From Leifsonia sp. Leaf336 (GTDB taxonomy: Bacteria; Actinomycetota; Actinomycetes; Actinomycetales; Microbacteriaceae), in the NCBI RefSeq assembly GCF_001423695.1, contig NZ_LMOZ01000001.1, positions 940,443 through 1,004,442 of the forward strand: DNA of 64,000 nt, given 5' to 3'. The notes below the pieces were generated by a model. The model saw only the letters and a program-made list of their open reading frames with translations. It was not told the origin of the DNA and searched no databases. Both the position numbers and the translations under genes were made by a program. This document shows, in pieces, positions 17,065-28,893 of the stretch. Numbering within the stretch: the first letter of the stretch is position 1; every line of letters begins with the position of its first letter.

Positions 17065-17688
17065 ATGAACGAGAACATGTCCGGAGACGCCCGGGAGATG
17101 CTCGACCTGATCGACGGTCAGCAGCGCCGCGTCGACCGTGGGCACCGCCTCCCCGTCGTCTGGCTCTACACCGTCTGGGCGGTGGCCTGGCTGATCGGGT
17201 TCCTCGCCCTCTACCTCGCCCAGCTCGGCGTCTTCGCGCCGACGGCCGCCGGCATCGTCTTCGGCGTGCTCATCGTCGGGTCGATCGTGGCCTCCGCCGT
17301 CATCGGCTCGCGGATCGGGCGCGGGGTGCGCGGGGAGTCCCAGTTCGCGGGCACCGTCGACGGCATCTCCTGGTCGGTGTGCTCCGTCGCGTTCGCGCTC
17401 GTGGGCATCGGACTGATCGCACAGGGGATGCCGGGGGAGCTCGCCGGCGTCTACTTCCCGAGCGCCTACGCGCTGATGTGCGGCACGCTCTACCTCGCGG
17501 GCGCCGCGATCTGGGGCGACCGGCTGCAGCTCGCGCTGGGGCTCGCCCTCCTCGTGGTGGGCTCGGTCGCGCCGTTCCTCGGCCTCGGGCCGAACCTCCT
17601 GCTCATGGCGATCGCGGGCGGGGTCGTCTTCGGCGCCGGCGCGGTGATCACCCTCGGCACGCTGCGCGCACCGCAGTCGCGGCGGTGA
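17065..17688 (+). CDS. Integral membrane protein of unknown function
   Basis: 207 residues: a charged N-terminus of about 25 residues (DAREMLDLIDGQQRRVDRGH), then roughly six hydrophobic segments arranged in pairs. No catalytic motif is visible. ATG 17065 directly follows a palindromic operator and leaderless-type promoter. Its last codons overlap the start of a winged-helix regulator (GTGA). Such membrane protein plus regulator pairs are common in actinobacteria; the regulator probably controls this gene. Function is not known. Confidence 0.8.
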   Translation: MNENMSGDAREMLDLIDGQQRRVDRGHRLPVVWLYTVWAVAWLIGFLALYLAQLGVFAPTAAGIVFGVLIVGSIVASAVIGSRIGRGVRGESQFAGTVDGISWSVCSVAFALVGIGLIAQGMPGELAGVYFPSAYALMCGTLYLAGAAIWGDRLQLALGLALLVVGSVAPFLGLGPNLLLMAIAGGVVFGAGAVITLGTLRAPQSRR

Positions 17689-17984
17689 CCCGCGTGGACG
17701 AGCTCGACCCGGTCATCCACGCGGCGGCCCGACTCAAGATCACCGCCACCCTGGCGACCGTCCCGGACGGCGGCAGCATGTCGTTTCCCCGGTTGCAGGA
17801 GCTGCTCGACCTCACCGCGGGCAACCTCGCCACCCACCTCCGCAAGCTGGAAGACGCCGGGTACGTGGAGGTCGAGAAGGCCCATCGCGGGCGCGTGCCC
17901 GTCACCTACCTCGCACTCACCACCGCCGGCCGTCGCGCCTTCGAGGACTACACCGCCACCCTCCGCTCCATCCTCGGCGCCTGA
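17685..17984 (+). CDS. Winged-helix transcriptional regulator
   Basis: 99-residue DNA-binding protein of the HTH_34/MarR-like winged-helix type: HAAARLKITATLATV, the recognition-helix region LDLTAGNLATHLRKLEDAGYVEV, and the wing KAHRGRVPVTYLALTTAGRRAF. No sensor domain follows, so effector binding would have to use the winged helix or dimer interface. Start GTG 17685 overlaps the stop of the membrane protein; the longer open frame upstream is not coding. Likely an autorepressor acting at the palindrome at 17044-17060. Confidence 0.85.
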   Translation: MTRVDELDPVIHAAARLKITATLATVPDGGSMSFPRLQELLDLTAGNLATHLRKLEDAGYVEVEKAHRGRVPVTYLALTTAGRRAFEDYTATLRSILGA

Positions 17985-18085
17985 CGCCGGTTCTGACGCG
18001 GACGGGGGCGTTGCGGAGCGCACGCACCGTGACGTACGTTTCCCTCAACCCGAACGGGTCGTCAACGTCGACGAAGGAGCCCCCC

Positions 18086-19654
18086 ATGCCTCACGGCTAC
18101 GCCACCATGTCCGTCGCCAGCATCCTGGCCGAGACCGCGCACCGGATGCCCGACAACGTGGCGTTGATCTTCAACGGCCAGGAGATCGCCTACGGCGACC
18201 TCTGGGACCAGACCCGCAGCTACGCGGGCGCACTGCGCGATCTCGGCGTCGGCCCTGGCGACAAGGTCGCGTTGATGATCCCGAACGTGCCGGACTTCCC
18301 GCGCGCGTACTACGGCGTCCTCGCGCTCGGCGCGGTCGTCGTTCCTATCCACGCCCTGCTCAAGGCCGGCGAGATCGAGTACGTGCTGCGCGATTCCGGT
18401 TCGAAGCTCCTGATCTGCGCGGCGCCGCTGCTGGCCGAGGGGGCGAAGGGTGCGGCGCTCGCCGGCATCGACACGCTCTCGGTGCTGGTTCCCGACGACC
18501 TGGTCGAGCAGCTGCCGTTTCCGCGACTGGAGGAGCTGGCAGCGCAGGCGGAGCCGGTCGTGACCTACGTTCCCCGGCATCCGATCGACACCGCGACGAT
18601 CCTCTACACGAGCGGCACCACAGGCAAGCCGAAGGGTGCAGAGGGCTGCCACTTCTCGCTCGTCGAGCAGGTGAACGTGCTGCTCAGCACCACGCTCGAC
18701 CTCGAGCCGACCGACCGCATCCTCGGCTGCCTCCCCCTCTTCCACACGTTCGGCCAGACCTGCGTCATGAACATGGGCTTCCGCGCCGGAGCCGCGGTGG
18801 TGCTGGTGCCGAAGTTCGACCCGGCGACGGCGCTCCAACTGCTGAACGCGCACCAGTGCACCGTCATGACCGGCGTGCCCACGATGTACATCGCGCTGCT
18901 GGAGGCCGCCAAGACCAACCCCGAGCGGCCCCCGCTGCGCTACGGCATGAGCGGCGGGGCCGCCATCCCGGTCGCCGTCATCGAGCGCATGAAGGAGGTC
19001 TACGGCATCGACGTGCACGAGGGCTACGGCCTCACGGAGACCTCGCCGGTCGCGTCGTTCAATCACCGCGGGAGGCCGACGCGCGTCGGCACCGTCGGCC
19101 AGCCGATCTGGGGCGTGGATGTCGAGATCGCCGATGCGGAGGTCGACGACGCGATCCGACTGCTGCCGCGCGGCGAGCTCGGCGAGATCGTGGTGCGCGG
19201 CCACAACCTGATGAAGGGCTACCTCAACCTCCCGGAGGCGAACGCCGAGGCGATGGTCGACGGCTGGTTCCGCACCGGCGACCTGGGCACGAAGAGCGAC
19301 GACGACTACATCACGATCGTCGACCGCAAGAAGGACATGATCGTGCGCAACGGCTACAACGTGTACCCGCGCGAAGTGGAGGAGGTGCTCTCTACCCATC
19401 CCGCCGTCGCGCTCGTGGCCGTGTTCGGTGTCGCGCACGAGACGCACGGCCAGGAGATCATGGCGGCGGTGACGCTGATGCCGGGCTCTGAGGCCTCCCC
19501 GGACGAACTGGTCGCCTTCGCGCAGGAGCGGGTCGCGGCGTACAAGTTCCCGCGGCGGGTGGAGATCCTCGAAGTGCTACCGCTCGGCCCGAGCGGCAAG
19601 GTGCTCAAGCGGGAGCTCGTGGCGCGCTTCGAGGAGCAGGCGCCCGTCGGCTGA
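18086..19654 (+). CDS. Long-chain fatty-acid--CoA ligase (AMP-binding enzyme)
   Basis: 522-residue adenylate-forming enzyme that activates a carboxylic acid to its CoA thioester via acyl-AMP. All core motifs are present: A3 YTSGTTGKPKG, A5 GYGLTETSP, A7 WFRTGDLG, A8 DRKKDMIVRNGYNVYPREVEE and A10 GPSGKVLKRE with the catalytic lysine. The closest functional label is long-chain or medium-chain acyl-CoA synthetase; the chain length is not evident. ATG 18086 is preceded by a GAAGGAG ribosome binding site and lies downstream of short upstream open-frame residues that are not coding. Confidence 0.9.
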   Translation: MPHGYATMSVASILAETAHRMPDNVALIFNGQEIAYGDLWDQTRSYAGALRDLGVGPGDKVALMIPNVPDFPRAYYGVLALGAVVVPIHALLKAGEIEYVLRDSGSKLLICAAPLLAEGAKGAALAGIDTLSVLVPDDLVEQLPFPRLEELAAQAEPVVTYVPRHPIDTATILYTSGTTGKPKGAEGCHFSLVEQVNVLLSTTLDLEPTDRILGCLPLFHTFGQTCVMNMGFRAGAAVVLVPKFDPATALQLLNAHQCTVMTGVPTMYIALLEAAKTNPERPPLRYGMSGGAAIPVAVIERMKEVYGIDVHEGYGLTETSPVASFNHRGRPTRVGTVGQPIWGVDVEIADAEVDDAIRLLPRGELGEIVVRGHNLMKGYLNLPEANAEAMVDGWFRTGDLGTKSDDDYITIVDRKKDMIVRNGYNVYPREVEEVLSTHPAVALVAVFGVAHETHGQEIMAAVTLMPGSEASPDELVAFAQERVAAYKFPRRVEILEVLPLGPSGKVLKRELVARFEEQAPVG

Positions 19655-19674
19655 CCGTCGACGGAGGCGTGACG

Positions 19675-20085
19675 TTACGGCGCGGTGTCGAGCGTGCGCA
19701 GCCGGTACGAGGAGTGCAGGTAGTACGAAGCGAGCACCGCGTAGACGATGCACGCGACGGCGGGCACGAACGCCGTCTCCGGCTTGCTCGCGAGCGCGCC
19801 GACGCACGAGATGAAGGCGAGGACCCCGAGCACCGCGCCCAGCCAGAAGCCGGCCGCGGGCCTCGCGGTGGCGCGCCACCAGGGGCGCGGGTCCTCGCGG
19901 TTCTCCTCGGCGCCGCGGAAGGTGCGCGTGCCGACCAGCACGTAGGCGACGTTGAGCACGGCGACGACCAGCACGTCCAGCGCCGCGTTCACGAGCCGGT
20001 CGATCACGAAGAAGTTGAGCGCCAGGATCAAGCCCAAGGCGCCCACGATGTAGATGATCTTCCCCGTGATGGACGTGATTCTCAC
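19675..20085 (-). CDS. Small integral membrane protein
   Basis: 136 residues with four predicted membrane helices in two pairs separated by a hydrophilic loop (GTRTFRGAEENREDPRPWWR). No family is recognised. The start is GTG 20085, because a TAGGCT -10 (20092-20097, minus strand) ends exactly six bases upstream, the leaderless geometry seen elsewhere in this window. It is convergent with the acyl-CoA ligase. Confidence 0.7.
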   Translation of the reverse strand: MRITSITGKIIYIVGALGLILALNFFVIDRLVNAALDVLVVAVLNVAYVLVGTRTFRGAEENREDPRPWWRATARPAAGFWLGAVLGVLAFISCVGALASKPETAFVPAVACIVYAVLASYYLHSSYRLRTLDTAP

Positions 20086-20133
20086 GGTGCGAGCCTAGCG
20101 GCGATGCGCGCGGGGGCGCTCAGGACCCTGCAG

Positions 20134-21969
20134 TTATCGTCCGCGTCGTGCCGCGGTGATGGTTTGCCGGCCGTCTTTGATCCGGAAGAACGCCCAGAAG
20201 GTGACTGCTCCGCATGCGAAACCTGCATAGAGGGCCACCCACACGGCGAGGGCGAGAGAGACTTCACCCCATGCTTGCGGCAGAGGCATGAGAACGACGA
20301 AAAACGTCGCGAGACCTGCCGCATAGACGAGAGCCCAGATCCACCGGTTCCATCGGAAGACGGCCGCCCCGCCGAGCCCGGTGATCGGCAGGAGCGCCAC
20401 AGGCAGAGTCGACAGTCCGGCGACCGCCAGACCGGCCAGCAGGTCGCAGGCGAACTGTGAAACCACGCCCGGCCGGCTGCCGATGGCCGGCTTCAGCGCC
20501 GAGTATGCCAGCCAGCTGCCGAGCCCGAGCATGAACGCATAGGCAACGCCGACGAGGACTGTGCGTGCGCTCTGAACAGTGCTCAGCGAGGCGCCGAATG
20601 ACAGGCCGACGACGAGACCGAAGACGATCCCGGGTTCGAACCCTGTCAACCGTGAAAGCAGCACCGCGAGAATGACGACGAGGAGCGAGAGCCATTTGAA
20701 CTCGATCGACGGCTTCAACGCCGGGTCTGTGGAGTGGATCACCCGCTCGACGACCAGCCATCCGATGACGGAGAGAACGATGAACACCGCCGCCGAGCTG
20801 AGGAGTACGCGGGCGGACCCGAGATTGAGACCGAATTGAGGATCCACGAAGCCGGAGATGATCGATGCGAGCGCGACACCGAGCGTGACCGTGATCCACG
20901 TTGCGACTTTCGCGGGGCTGCCCGGGCGGGTCGCGTTCTCACGGCGGCGTTTCACCCACGGGAACAACTCGTCGTAGTGTTTCGAGACGGTCGACTCGAT
21001 CAAGACGCCAGGGAATCCGATCAGGAGCAGCAGAATCAGAGTGACCGCGGCCAGAATGACCGCAGATGTCGCCGTCATGCGAACCCGCTGAACCGGAGTC
21101 AACGCGGTGTAGACGGAGTCTGCGTCTGGCCTCCCGGTGGCGAGCTCGGACGCGGTGTGTCCGCCGGGAGGTCTGACCTCCGTGATGGCTGCAGGCGTCG
21201 ATGGCGTCGGAGAGGGCGAGGGCGTTCCCTGCGCCGGGCTGCTCGGTGCCGTCTCGAGCTGACCCGGCGGCACGACCCTGATTCGCTTGCTGTCAGACCG
21301 TGTCGTGTCGGTTCCGTCGGCACCGACGATATGGAGTTCGACGCTGAATGTGTGCAGGCCGTCGATCGATGATGGGAAAACGGAGGCTGCGATGAAGAAG
21401 CTCCACGATGCAGCGAACTGGCCGCCTGTCTCGGTGAAGTCCATCGCTATCTGCGTGTAATTGCATTTGCTGCCGGCGGCCGCTCCGTCGTCGTCGCAGA
21501 CAGCGTGACGGTCGACGGTCACCGCGGACCATACGGTGGGTGAGCCACGGGGTGTGCGACTCGAGCCGGAAAGCGCGGGTCCGGCATGGTAGGCGGCACC
21601 GCCGATGATGGTCCCGCCCGGCGTGGGACTCGGTGTGGGTGTGGGACTCGAATCGGAAGGTGAGGGTCCGAAACTGTAGCCGGCCTCGCCGGTGAGGGTC
21701 GGGCCCGGCGTCCCGTCGGCGCCCACGTCGAGGATCCTCGACGGGCTCGTGATCGTCACGTAGTCGGAAGCGTCCGGTTCCGGCGAGGCAGCGCTCAGAA
21801 CGAAGCCTGCGGCCGCTGCCACGACGACGAGCGTCACCATCCGGAACACGTGGATCGAGTCCGGTGACGGAGCGCGGCACGGGATCAGCGGGATGCGACG
21901 TGCCGCAGGGCCCTGACTTGACCCGCCGGTTCTGGTGGCCACGGGAGACCCCAGCACGTGGGGCAGCAT
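20134..21969 (-). CDS. Large multi-pass membrane protein with Ser/Thr/Pro-rich extracellular region
   Basis: Up to 611 residues. After a candidate signal segment (MVTLVVVAAAAGFVLSAAS, residues 44-62) comes an extracytoplasmic part containing two degenerate copies of a roughly 30-residue Gly/Ser/Pro/Thr repeat, an Ig-like looking stretch with two cysteines (CDDDG..KCNY), a second Pro/Ser/Thr linker, and then about eight hydrophobic helices ending in a short basic tail. The start is uncertain: ATG 21969 has a GGGAGGA sequence 14 bases upstream; ATG 21840 would begin at the signal segment. Family not recognised. It follows the aldo/keto reductase on the same strand and may be co-transcribed. Confidence 0.7.
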   Translation of the reverse strand: MLPHVLGSPVATRTGGSSQGPAARRIPLIPCRAPSPDSIHVFRMVTLVVVAAAAGFVLSAASPEPDASDYVTITSPSRILDVGADGTPGPTLTGEAGYSFGPSPSDSSPTPTPSPTPGGTIIGGAAYHAGPALSGSSRTPRGSPTVWSAVTVDRHAVCDDDGAAAGSKCNYTQIAMDFTETGGQFAASWSFFIAASVFPSSIDGLHTFSVELHIVGADGTDTTRSDSKRIRVVPPGQLETAPSSPAQGTPSPSPTPSTPAAITEVRPPGGHTASELATGRPDADSVYTALTPVQRVRMTATSAVILAAVTLILLLLIGFPGVLIESTVSKHYDELFPWVKRRRENATRPGSPAKVATWITVTLGVALASIISGFVDPQFGLNLGSARVLLSSAAVFIVLSVIGWLVVERVIHSTDPALKPSIEFKWLSLLVVILAVLLSRLTGFEPGIVFGLVVGLSFGASLSTVQSARTVLVGVAYAFMLGLGSWLAYSALKPAIGSRPGVVSQFACDLLAGLAVAGLSTLPVALLPITGLGGAAVFRWNRWIWALVYAAGLATFFVVLMPLPQAWGEVSLALAVWVALYAGFACGAVTFWAFFRIKDGRQTITAARRGR

Positions 21970-22030
21970 GGGCGCAATGATCGTCCTCCCTGGACGGCGT
22001 TGGCAATGGTGTCGCCGCCCAGGGATGCGG

Positions 22031-24785
<2,755 letters not shown>

Positions 24786-24800
24786 GCCGAGCCGGAACGC

Positions 24801-25412
24801 TCAGCGCACGACCCGGTAGGTCAGATGCGCGACCTGCGGCGTGACCCGCGACCGCAGCAGCTCCAGCTGCAGCGGAGGCACCCGGTCGAAGACGCGCTCG
24901 CCTGCGCCGAGGGTGAGCGGCACCACGTGCAGCCGCAGCTCGTCGACGATGCCCGCCCAGAGCGCCTGGTTGAGCGTCTCGGCGCCTCCGGCGATCGCGA
25001 CGTCGGCCTCCCCGGCGACGGCGCGCGCCCGGTCGGTGGCCGAGTGGATTCCGTCGGTGACGAACTCGAACGTCGTCCCGCCCTCCATGACCACCGGGTC
25101 GCGCGGATAGTGCGTCAGGACGAACACCGGCGCGTGGTACGGCGGATCCTCGCCCCACCAGCCGCGCCACGCGGCGAGATCGCCGCCGTCCGGCCAGTCG
25201 CCGCGGATGGGCCCGAACATGTTGCGGCCCATCACGTACGCGCCCGCCGCGGTGATCGCGGCGATCTCCTCGACGTGCTCGTCGGCGTACTCGAACATCC
25301 AGGTGTGCAGCCGTTCCACCCCGCGCTCGCCCAGCGGGTTCTCGAGCGACTGGTTGGGCCCGGCGGCGAACCCGTCGAGCGACACGGCGATATCGGCGGT
25401 GACGATCCCCAT
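24801..25412 (-). CDS. Dihydrofolate reductase-like / RibD C-terminal domain protein
   Basis: 203-residue stand-alone RibD_C/DHFR-fold protein: IAVSLDGFAAGPNQS at the N-terminus, YVMGRNMFGPIRG, and the NADPH-binding IAGGAETLNQALWAGIVDELRLHVVP. Proteins of this group are annotated as dihydrofolate reductase family but are usually not folate enzymes. ATG 25412 is supported by TAGACC (25420-25425, minus strand) ending seven bases upstream. Confidence 0.85.
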   Translation of the reverse strand: MGIVTADIAVSLDGFAAGPNQSLENPLGERGVERLHTWMFEYADEHVEEIAAITAAGAYVMGRNMFGPIRGDWPDGGDLAAWRGWWGEDPPYHAPVFVLTHYPRDPVVMEGGTTFEFVTDGIHSATDRARAVAGEADVAIAGGAETLNQALWAGIVDELRLHVVPLTLGAGERVFDRVPPLQLELLRSRVTPQVAHLTYRVVR

Positions 25413-25425
25413 GCCGCCAGGTCTA

Positions 25426-25779
25426 CTACGCGCGCTCGACCTTGTCGAGCATTCCCCATACCGCTTCGCTCAGTTCGGGATGCTCCAGGGCGATGCGGCG
25501 CAGCACGCCGAACTCGAACCGCGTGTAGGTGTCGCGCCCGGCCGCGGGATGGTGCGCCCGGGACTGCTCCTCTGCGAGGTCGAACTCCTCGATCGCTCCC
25601 GCACGCAGCGAGATGACCACCTGCTCGTCGACGCTCGGGAGGTCGGGGATGAAATGCCAGGGATCTTCGCCGGCGCGGCACCGGTGCTCGATGATCGCAG
25701 CCAACTCGTCACGCGCCTGCTGACGCAGCACTTCGATGCTTCTCGGGACCTGCTCGTCCACGTCGACCTCCTTCCCCAT
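25426..25779 (-). CDS. Hypothetical protein
   Basis: 117 residues, acidic and mainly helical, no membrane segment and no recognised domain (contains DPWHFIPDLPSVDEQVVISLRAG). The frame is open to an ATG at 25866, but a TAGGCT -10 at 25817-25822 (minus strand) would start the message inside that extension, so ATG 25779 is preferred, with a leader of about 28 bases. It lies 13 bases upstream of the RibD-like gene on the same strand. Confidence 0.55.
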   Translation of the reverse strand: MGKEVDVDEQVPRSIEVLRQQARDELAAIIEHRCRAGEDPWHFIPDLPSVDEQVVISLRAGAIEEFDLAEEQSRAHHPAAGRDTYTRFEFGVLRRIALEHPELSEAVWGMLDKVERA

Positions 25780-25866
25780 GCGGTGGCCCCGGCGTCGTCG
25801 CCGGTACGGTGCGTACAGCCTAGGCGGCGAAATACGCGCACCGCCAATCGGGGTGTAACGCGCCAT

Positions 25867-26035
25867 TCACGCGCGAGTAAACGGTGGAAGGCGCAGCGGG
25901 CCGCTCGGGCCGCCTTCGTCGCCGCGGCCAGCGGAGGAGTTCCGCTCGCGTTCGGACGCAGAGTCCTCCGTCAGCCGCCATGCTCCGGCGAGTCGCGCCT
26001 GATCTCCTCCATTGCCGACGAAGGGCCGCCGCCGC
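25867..26035. other. Intergenic region with no gene seen
   Basis: 169 bases between the stop of the class IV aminotransferase and the hypothetical gene, both on the minus strand. I see no open frame with coding character, no strong inverted repeat and no promoter-like pattern other than those assigned to the downstream gene. Confidence 0.4.
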
Positions 26036-26926
26036 TCAGTGCGTCCGCGACAGCAGGTACCGGTTCAACTCCGCGGTCAGCTCGGCATCCACGGGGTACT
26101 CGCGGCCGTCGAGGTGCGTGATCGGCGCCGCCTGGCGCACGCTGGAGACCAGCCAGAGCGCATCGGCGGCCTCCAGCTCGTCAACTGTGATGTGGCGGTA
26201 CTCCGTCGCGTACCCGCGCGCCTCGAAGAACGCGAACACCTCCGCCTGCGTCGTGCCGGCGAGGATCCCCTGGTCGGTCTGCGGAGTGACGACGACACCG
26301 TCGGCGAGCAGGATGACGTTGGAGGTCGGGCCCTCCAGCGCGAAACCGTCCGAACTGATGAAGATCACGTCGTCGGCGCCGCGGCGTGCGGCCTCCCGCT
26401 GGGCCGCGCGGTTCACGGCGTACGACAGGCTCTTCGCGCCCGCAAGCAGCCAGGGGGAGGTCTCGGCGACGTCGTGCCGCAGCCCGCGGTCGAGTGCGAC
26501 GACCGAGATTCCGAGCCGTTGCTGCGTGAAGTCCTCGCCCTCGTGGACGAAGATCCAGCCGCTCGGAGCGCCGGTGCCCTCGATGCCGCGCGTGTAGATC
26601 AACTTGGCGAACAGCTCGCCGCCGTCGCCGTTGCGCGAGCGGTAGTCGTCGATGCCCGCCAGCACGGCCTCGTGCCAGACGTGCTCCGCGGGCGCCGGGA
26701 GGTCGAGCAGCTCGGCCGAGTGCGCAAGACGCATCAGGTGCGGCCCGAGCGCCTGCGGGTGCCCGTCGATGACGGCGATCGTCTCGAAGACGCCGTCACC
26801 GCGCGTCACGGCGAGATCGGTGATGCGCACCTGCGGTGCGTCGAAGTCGGCGAGGGCGAAGCCCTGGTCGCCGGGAGCGTGCTCGCCGGTGGGCGCGGTG
26901 ATGGTCAGCAGCGTTGCGCGGGTCAT
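26036..26926 (-). CDS. Class IV aminotransferase (branched-chain/4-amino-4-deoxychorismate lyase type)
   Basis: 296-residue fold-type IV PLP enzyme. The PLP lysine is in LLAGAKSLSYAVNRAAQREA, and FALEGPTSNVILLADGVVVTPQTDQGILAGTTQ carries the Glu and Thr residues that hold the cofactor. The family covers BCAA and D-amino acid transaminases and PabC; the DDVIFISSDGFALEG form resembles PabC-like actinobacterial proteins, but no folate gene is adjacent. ATG 26926 lies six bases after CACAAT (26933-26938, minus strand). Confidence 0.85.
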   Translation of the reverse strand: MTRATLLTITAPTGEHAPGDQGFALADFDAPQVRITDLAVTRGDGVFETIAVIDGHPQALGPHLMRLAHSAELLDLPAPAEHVWHEAVLAGIDDYRSRNGDGGELFAKLIYTRGIEGTGAPSGWIFVHEGEDFTQQRLGISVVALDRGLRHDVAETSPWLLAGAKSLSYAVNRAAQREAARRGADDVIFISSDGFALEGPTSNVILLADGVVVTPQTDQGILAGTTQAEVFAFFEARGYATEYRHITVDELEAADALWLVSSVRQAAPITHLDGREYPVDAELTAELNRYLLSRTH

Positions 26927-26996
26927 GGCCCTATTGTGCCCCTCGCCGATGGCCTGTGTCAGGGCGTGACCTCGCGTCGGCCCCCTTCGCGTGCGC

Positions 26997-27299
26997 CTAC
27001 TCGGTCTGACGGATGCGGAACGCGTCGTCGCCGTCGGGTACCGCCGCCGACACCCGCACGTCGTCGACGGCGCTGCCGGGAGGCCCCGAGCGCAGCCACG
27101 CGATCATCCGGTCGACGCGCGCCTCGTCGCCCTCGACCTCCACCTCCACGGTGCCGTCGGACCGGTTGCGGGCCCACCCGGTCACGCCGAGCCGGTGCGC
27201 CTCCTCACGGGCGCCCCAGCGGAAACCGACGCCCTGCACCATCCCGGTCACCACGGCTCGCCTTCGTACGATGCTCTCTCGGGAAGTCACAGCGCCCAT
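26997..27299 (-). CDS. acyP: Acylphosphatase
   Basis: 100 residues. The signature GVGFRWGAREEAHRLGVTGWARNRSDGTVEV holds the catalytic Arg (phosphate cradle) and Asn (water activation). Hydrolyses acyl phosphates such as carbamoyl phosphate. An AGGAG ribosome binding site precedes the start; the N-terminus before VVTGMVQG is slightly long for the family, so a later start is possible. Divergent from the methyltransferase gene with only 23 bases between starts. Confidence 0.9.
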   Translation of the reverse strand: MGAVTSRESIVRRRAVVTGMVQGVGFRWGAREEAHRLGVTGWARNRSDGTVEVEVEGDEARVDRMIAWLRSGPPGSAVDDVRVSAAVPDGDDAFRIRQTE

Positions 27300-27322
27300 T
27301 GTGCTCCTGGTTGAATGGATTC

Positions 27323-28861
27323 GTGCGTTCCGCAGCCGTCTCCGCCCTCCGCTCCGACCTTCACGCCGCCGGCTTCACCGTCGACGGGCTCAGCGCCCTC
27401 TGGGGCGAGTCGGCGTCCGCGGCGCTGTTCCGCGGTCGGCGGGTGCCGGCCGAGCGGGCGCTCGCCGCGGCCGAGGCCGGCGCACGCGGCACGCTCGCGT
27501 CCCTCTTCGTGCTCGGGAGGCCCGTTCCGCTCGCGGACGCCGCCGCGGCCCTCCCGACGCTCGGCCTCGCGGGCGCGGTCGAGCTCGGTCTCGTCATCGA
27601 GGGCCCGACGGGTGGTGAGACGATCGCCCCTGCCGTCGATCTGCGCCCCTACGCGTTCGTCGACGCGGTCGGCCCCGCCGAGTGGTGGATCGTGTCGGAC
27701 CTCGGCGAGCTGGCCCTCGGCGGTGCGCTGCCGGAGGACCACGTGCTCGGCGTCGGCGGCGCCTCCCTGACCCTCAGCGGCCTGATGCTGCAGCGCCCGG
27801 TGCGCTCCGCCCTCGACCTCGGCACGGGATGCGGCATCCAGGCTCTGCACGCCGCCCGCCACGCGGAGCGGGTCGTCGCGACCGACATCTCCGAGCGCGC
27901 GTTGCGGCTCGCGGCGCTGAACGCCGAACTCAACGACGTCGAGGGGATCGAGTTCCGGCTCGGCAGCCTGTTCGAGCCGGTGGCCGGCGAGACCTTCGAC
28001 CACATCGTCTCCAACCCGCCCTTCGTCATCACGCCGCGGGTGGAGGGCGTTCCCGCCTACGAGTACCGCGACGGCGGCATGGTCGGCGACGCCCTGGTGG
28101 CCGCGTTCGTCTCCGGCTGCGGCGAGCACCTGACCCCGGGAGGCGTCGCGCAGTTGCTCGGCAACTGGGAGTACCACGGCACGGGCGACGCGCTCGACCG
28201 CGTGCGTGGGTGGGTCGACGACTCCGCTCAGCCGCTCGACGCCTGGGTGATCGAGCGCGACACGGAGGACGCCGCCCAGTACGCCGAGACGTGGATCCGC
28301 GACGGCGGCACCCGCCCCGGCACACCGGAGTTCGACCGGCTGGAGGGCGCCTGGCTCGACGACTTCGAGGCCAGGGACGTGCGGGAGGTCGGCTTCGGCT
28401 ACGTCCTGCTCCGACGCGCCGACGGCCTCCGCGCCGACGGCCTCCCGACCCTTCGCCGGTTCGAGCGGAGGCACGGCTCGCTCGGCGCGAACGAGGCGGG
28501 GCTGGGCGTGCACCTCGGCGACTGCCTGGCGGCGCACGACGCCCAGGCCGCGCTCGACGACGACGCACTTGCCGGCCTCCGGCTCACGGTCGCGCCCGAC
28601 GTCACCGAGGAGCGGCACCTGTGGCCGGGCGCCGACGCTCCGACCGCGATCCTCCTGCGTCAGGGCGGCGGATTCGGTCGCGTCGTCTCGGCCGACACCG
28701 GTCTGGCCGCCCTGGTCGGCGCGTGCGACGGCGAGCTGCCCGTCGGTGCGATCATCGCCGCGCTCGCGCAGCTTCTCGAGGTCGAGGAGCCCGCGCTGCG
28801 CGCCGATCTGCTCCCCGCCGTCCGCGCCCTCCTCACAGACGGCCTGCTCACCCTCCCGTAA
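27323..28861 (+). CDS. Class I SAM-dependent methyltransferase with N-terminal DUF7059-like domain
   Basis: 512 residues. An N-terminal helical domain of about 150 residues precedes a methyltransferase with SAM motif I LDLGTGCGIQALHAA and motif IV SNPPFVITP; NPPF marks enzymes methylating an exocyclic or amide nitrogen (HemK/RsmC/adenine-N6 type). A 150-residue C-terminal winged-helix-like extension follows. The target is unknown. The open frame runs far upstream but only as antisense of the aminotransferase; GTG 27323 is chosen, six bases after TTGAAT (27311-27316). Confidence 0.82.
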   Translation: MRSAAVSALRSDLHAAGFTVDGLSALWGESASAALFRGRRVPAERALAAAEAGARGTLASLFVLGRPVPLADAAAALPTLGLAGAVELGLVIEGPTGGETIAPAVDLRPYAFVDAVGPAEWWIVSDLGELALGGALPEDHVLGVGGASLTLSGLMLQRPVRSALDLGTGCGIQALHAARHAERVVATDISERALRLAALNAELNDVEGIEFRLGSLFEPVAGETFDHIVSNPPFVITPRVEGVPAYEYRDGGMVGDALVAAFVSGCGEHLTPGGVAQLLGNWEYHGTGDALDRVRGWVDDSAQPLDAWVIERDTEDAAQYAETWIRDGGTRPGTPEFDRLEGAWLDDFEARDVREVGFGYVLLRRADGLRADGLPTLRRFERRHGSLGANEAGLGVHLGDCLAAHDAQAALDDDALAGLRLTVAPDVTEERHLWPGADAPTAILLRQGGGFGRVVSADTGLAALVGACDGELPVGAIIAALAQLLEVEEPALRADLLPAVRALLTDGLLTLP

Positions 28862-28893
28862 CCGACCAGGCCGTAACCGACCGGGAGCAGCGT

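Noticed and set aside
13216-17688. A 1490-codon plus-strand open frame
   Set aside because: Over most of its length it is antisense to hrpA and encodes a charge-biased shadow; only the last 207 codons (from 17065) are a real gene.
26012-27322. Long N-terminal extension of the methyltransferase frame
   Set aside because: It is antisense to the class IV aminotransferase and acylphosphatase; the GTG at 27323 with a nearby -10 explains the real start.
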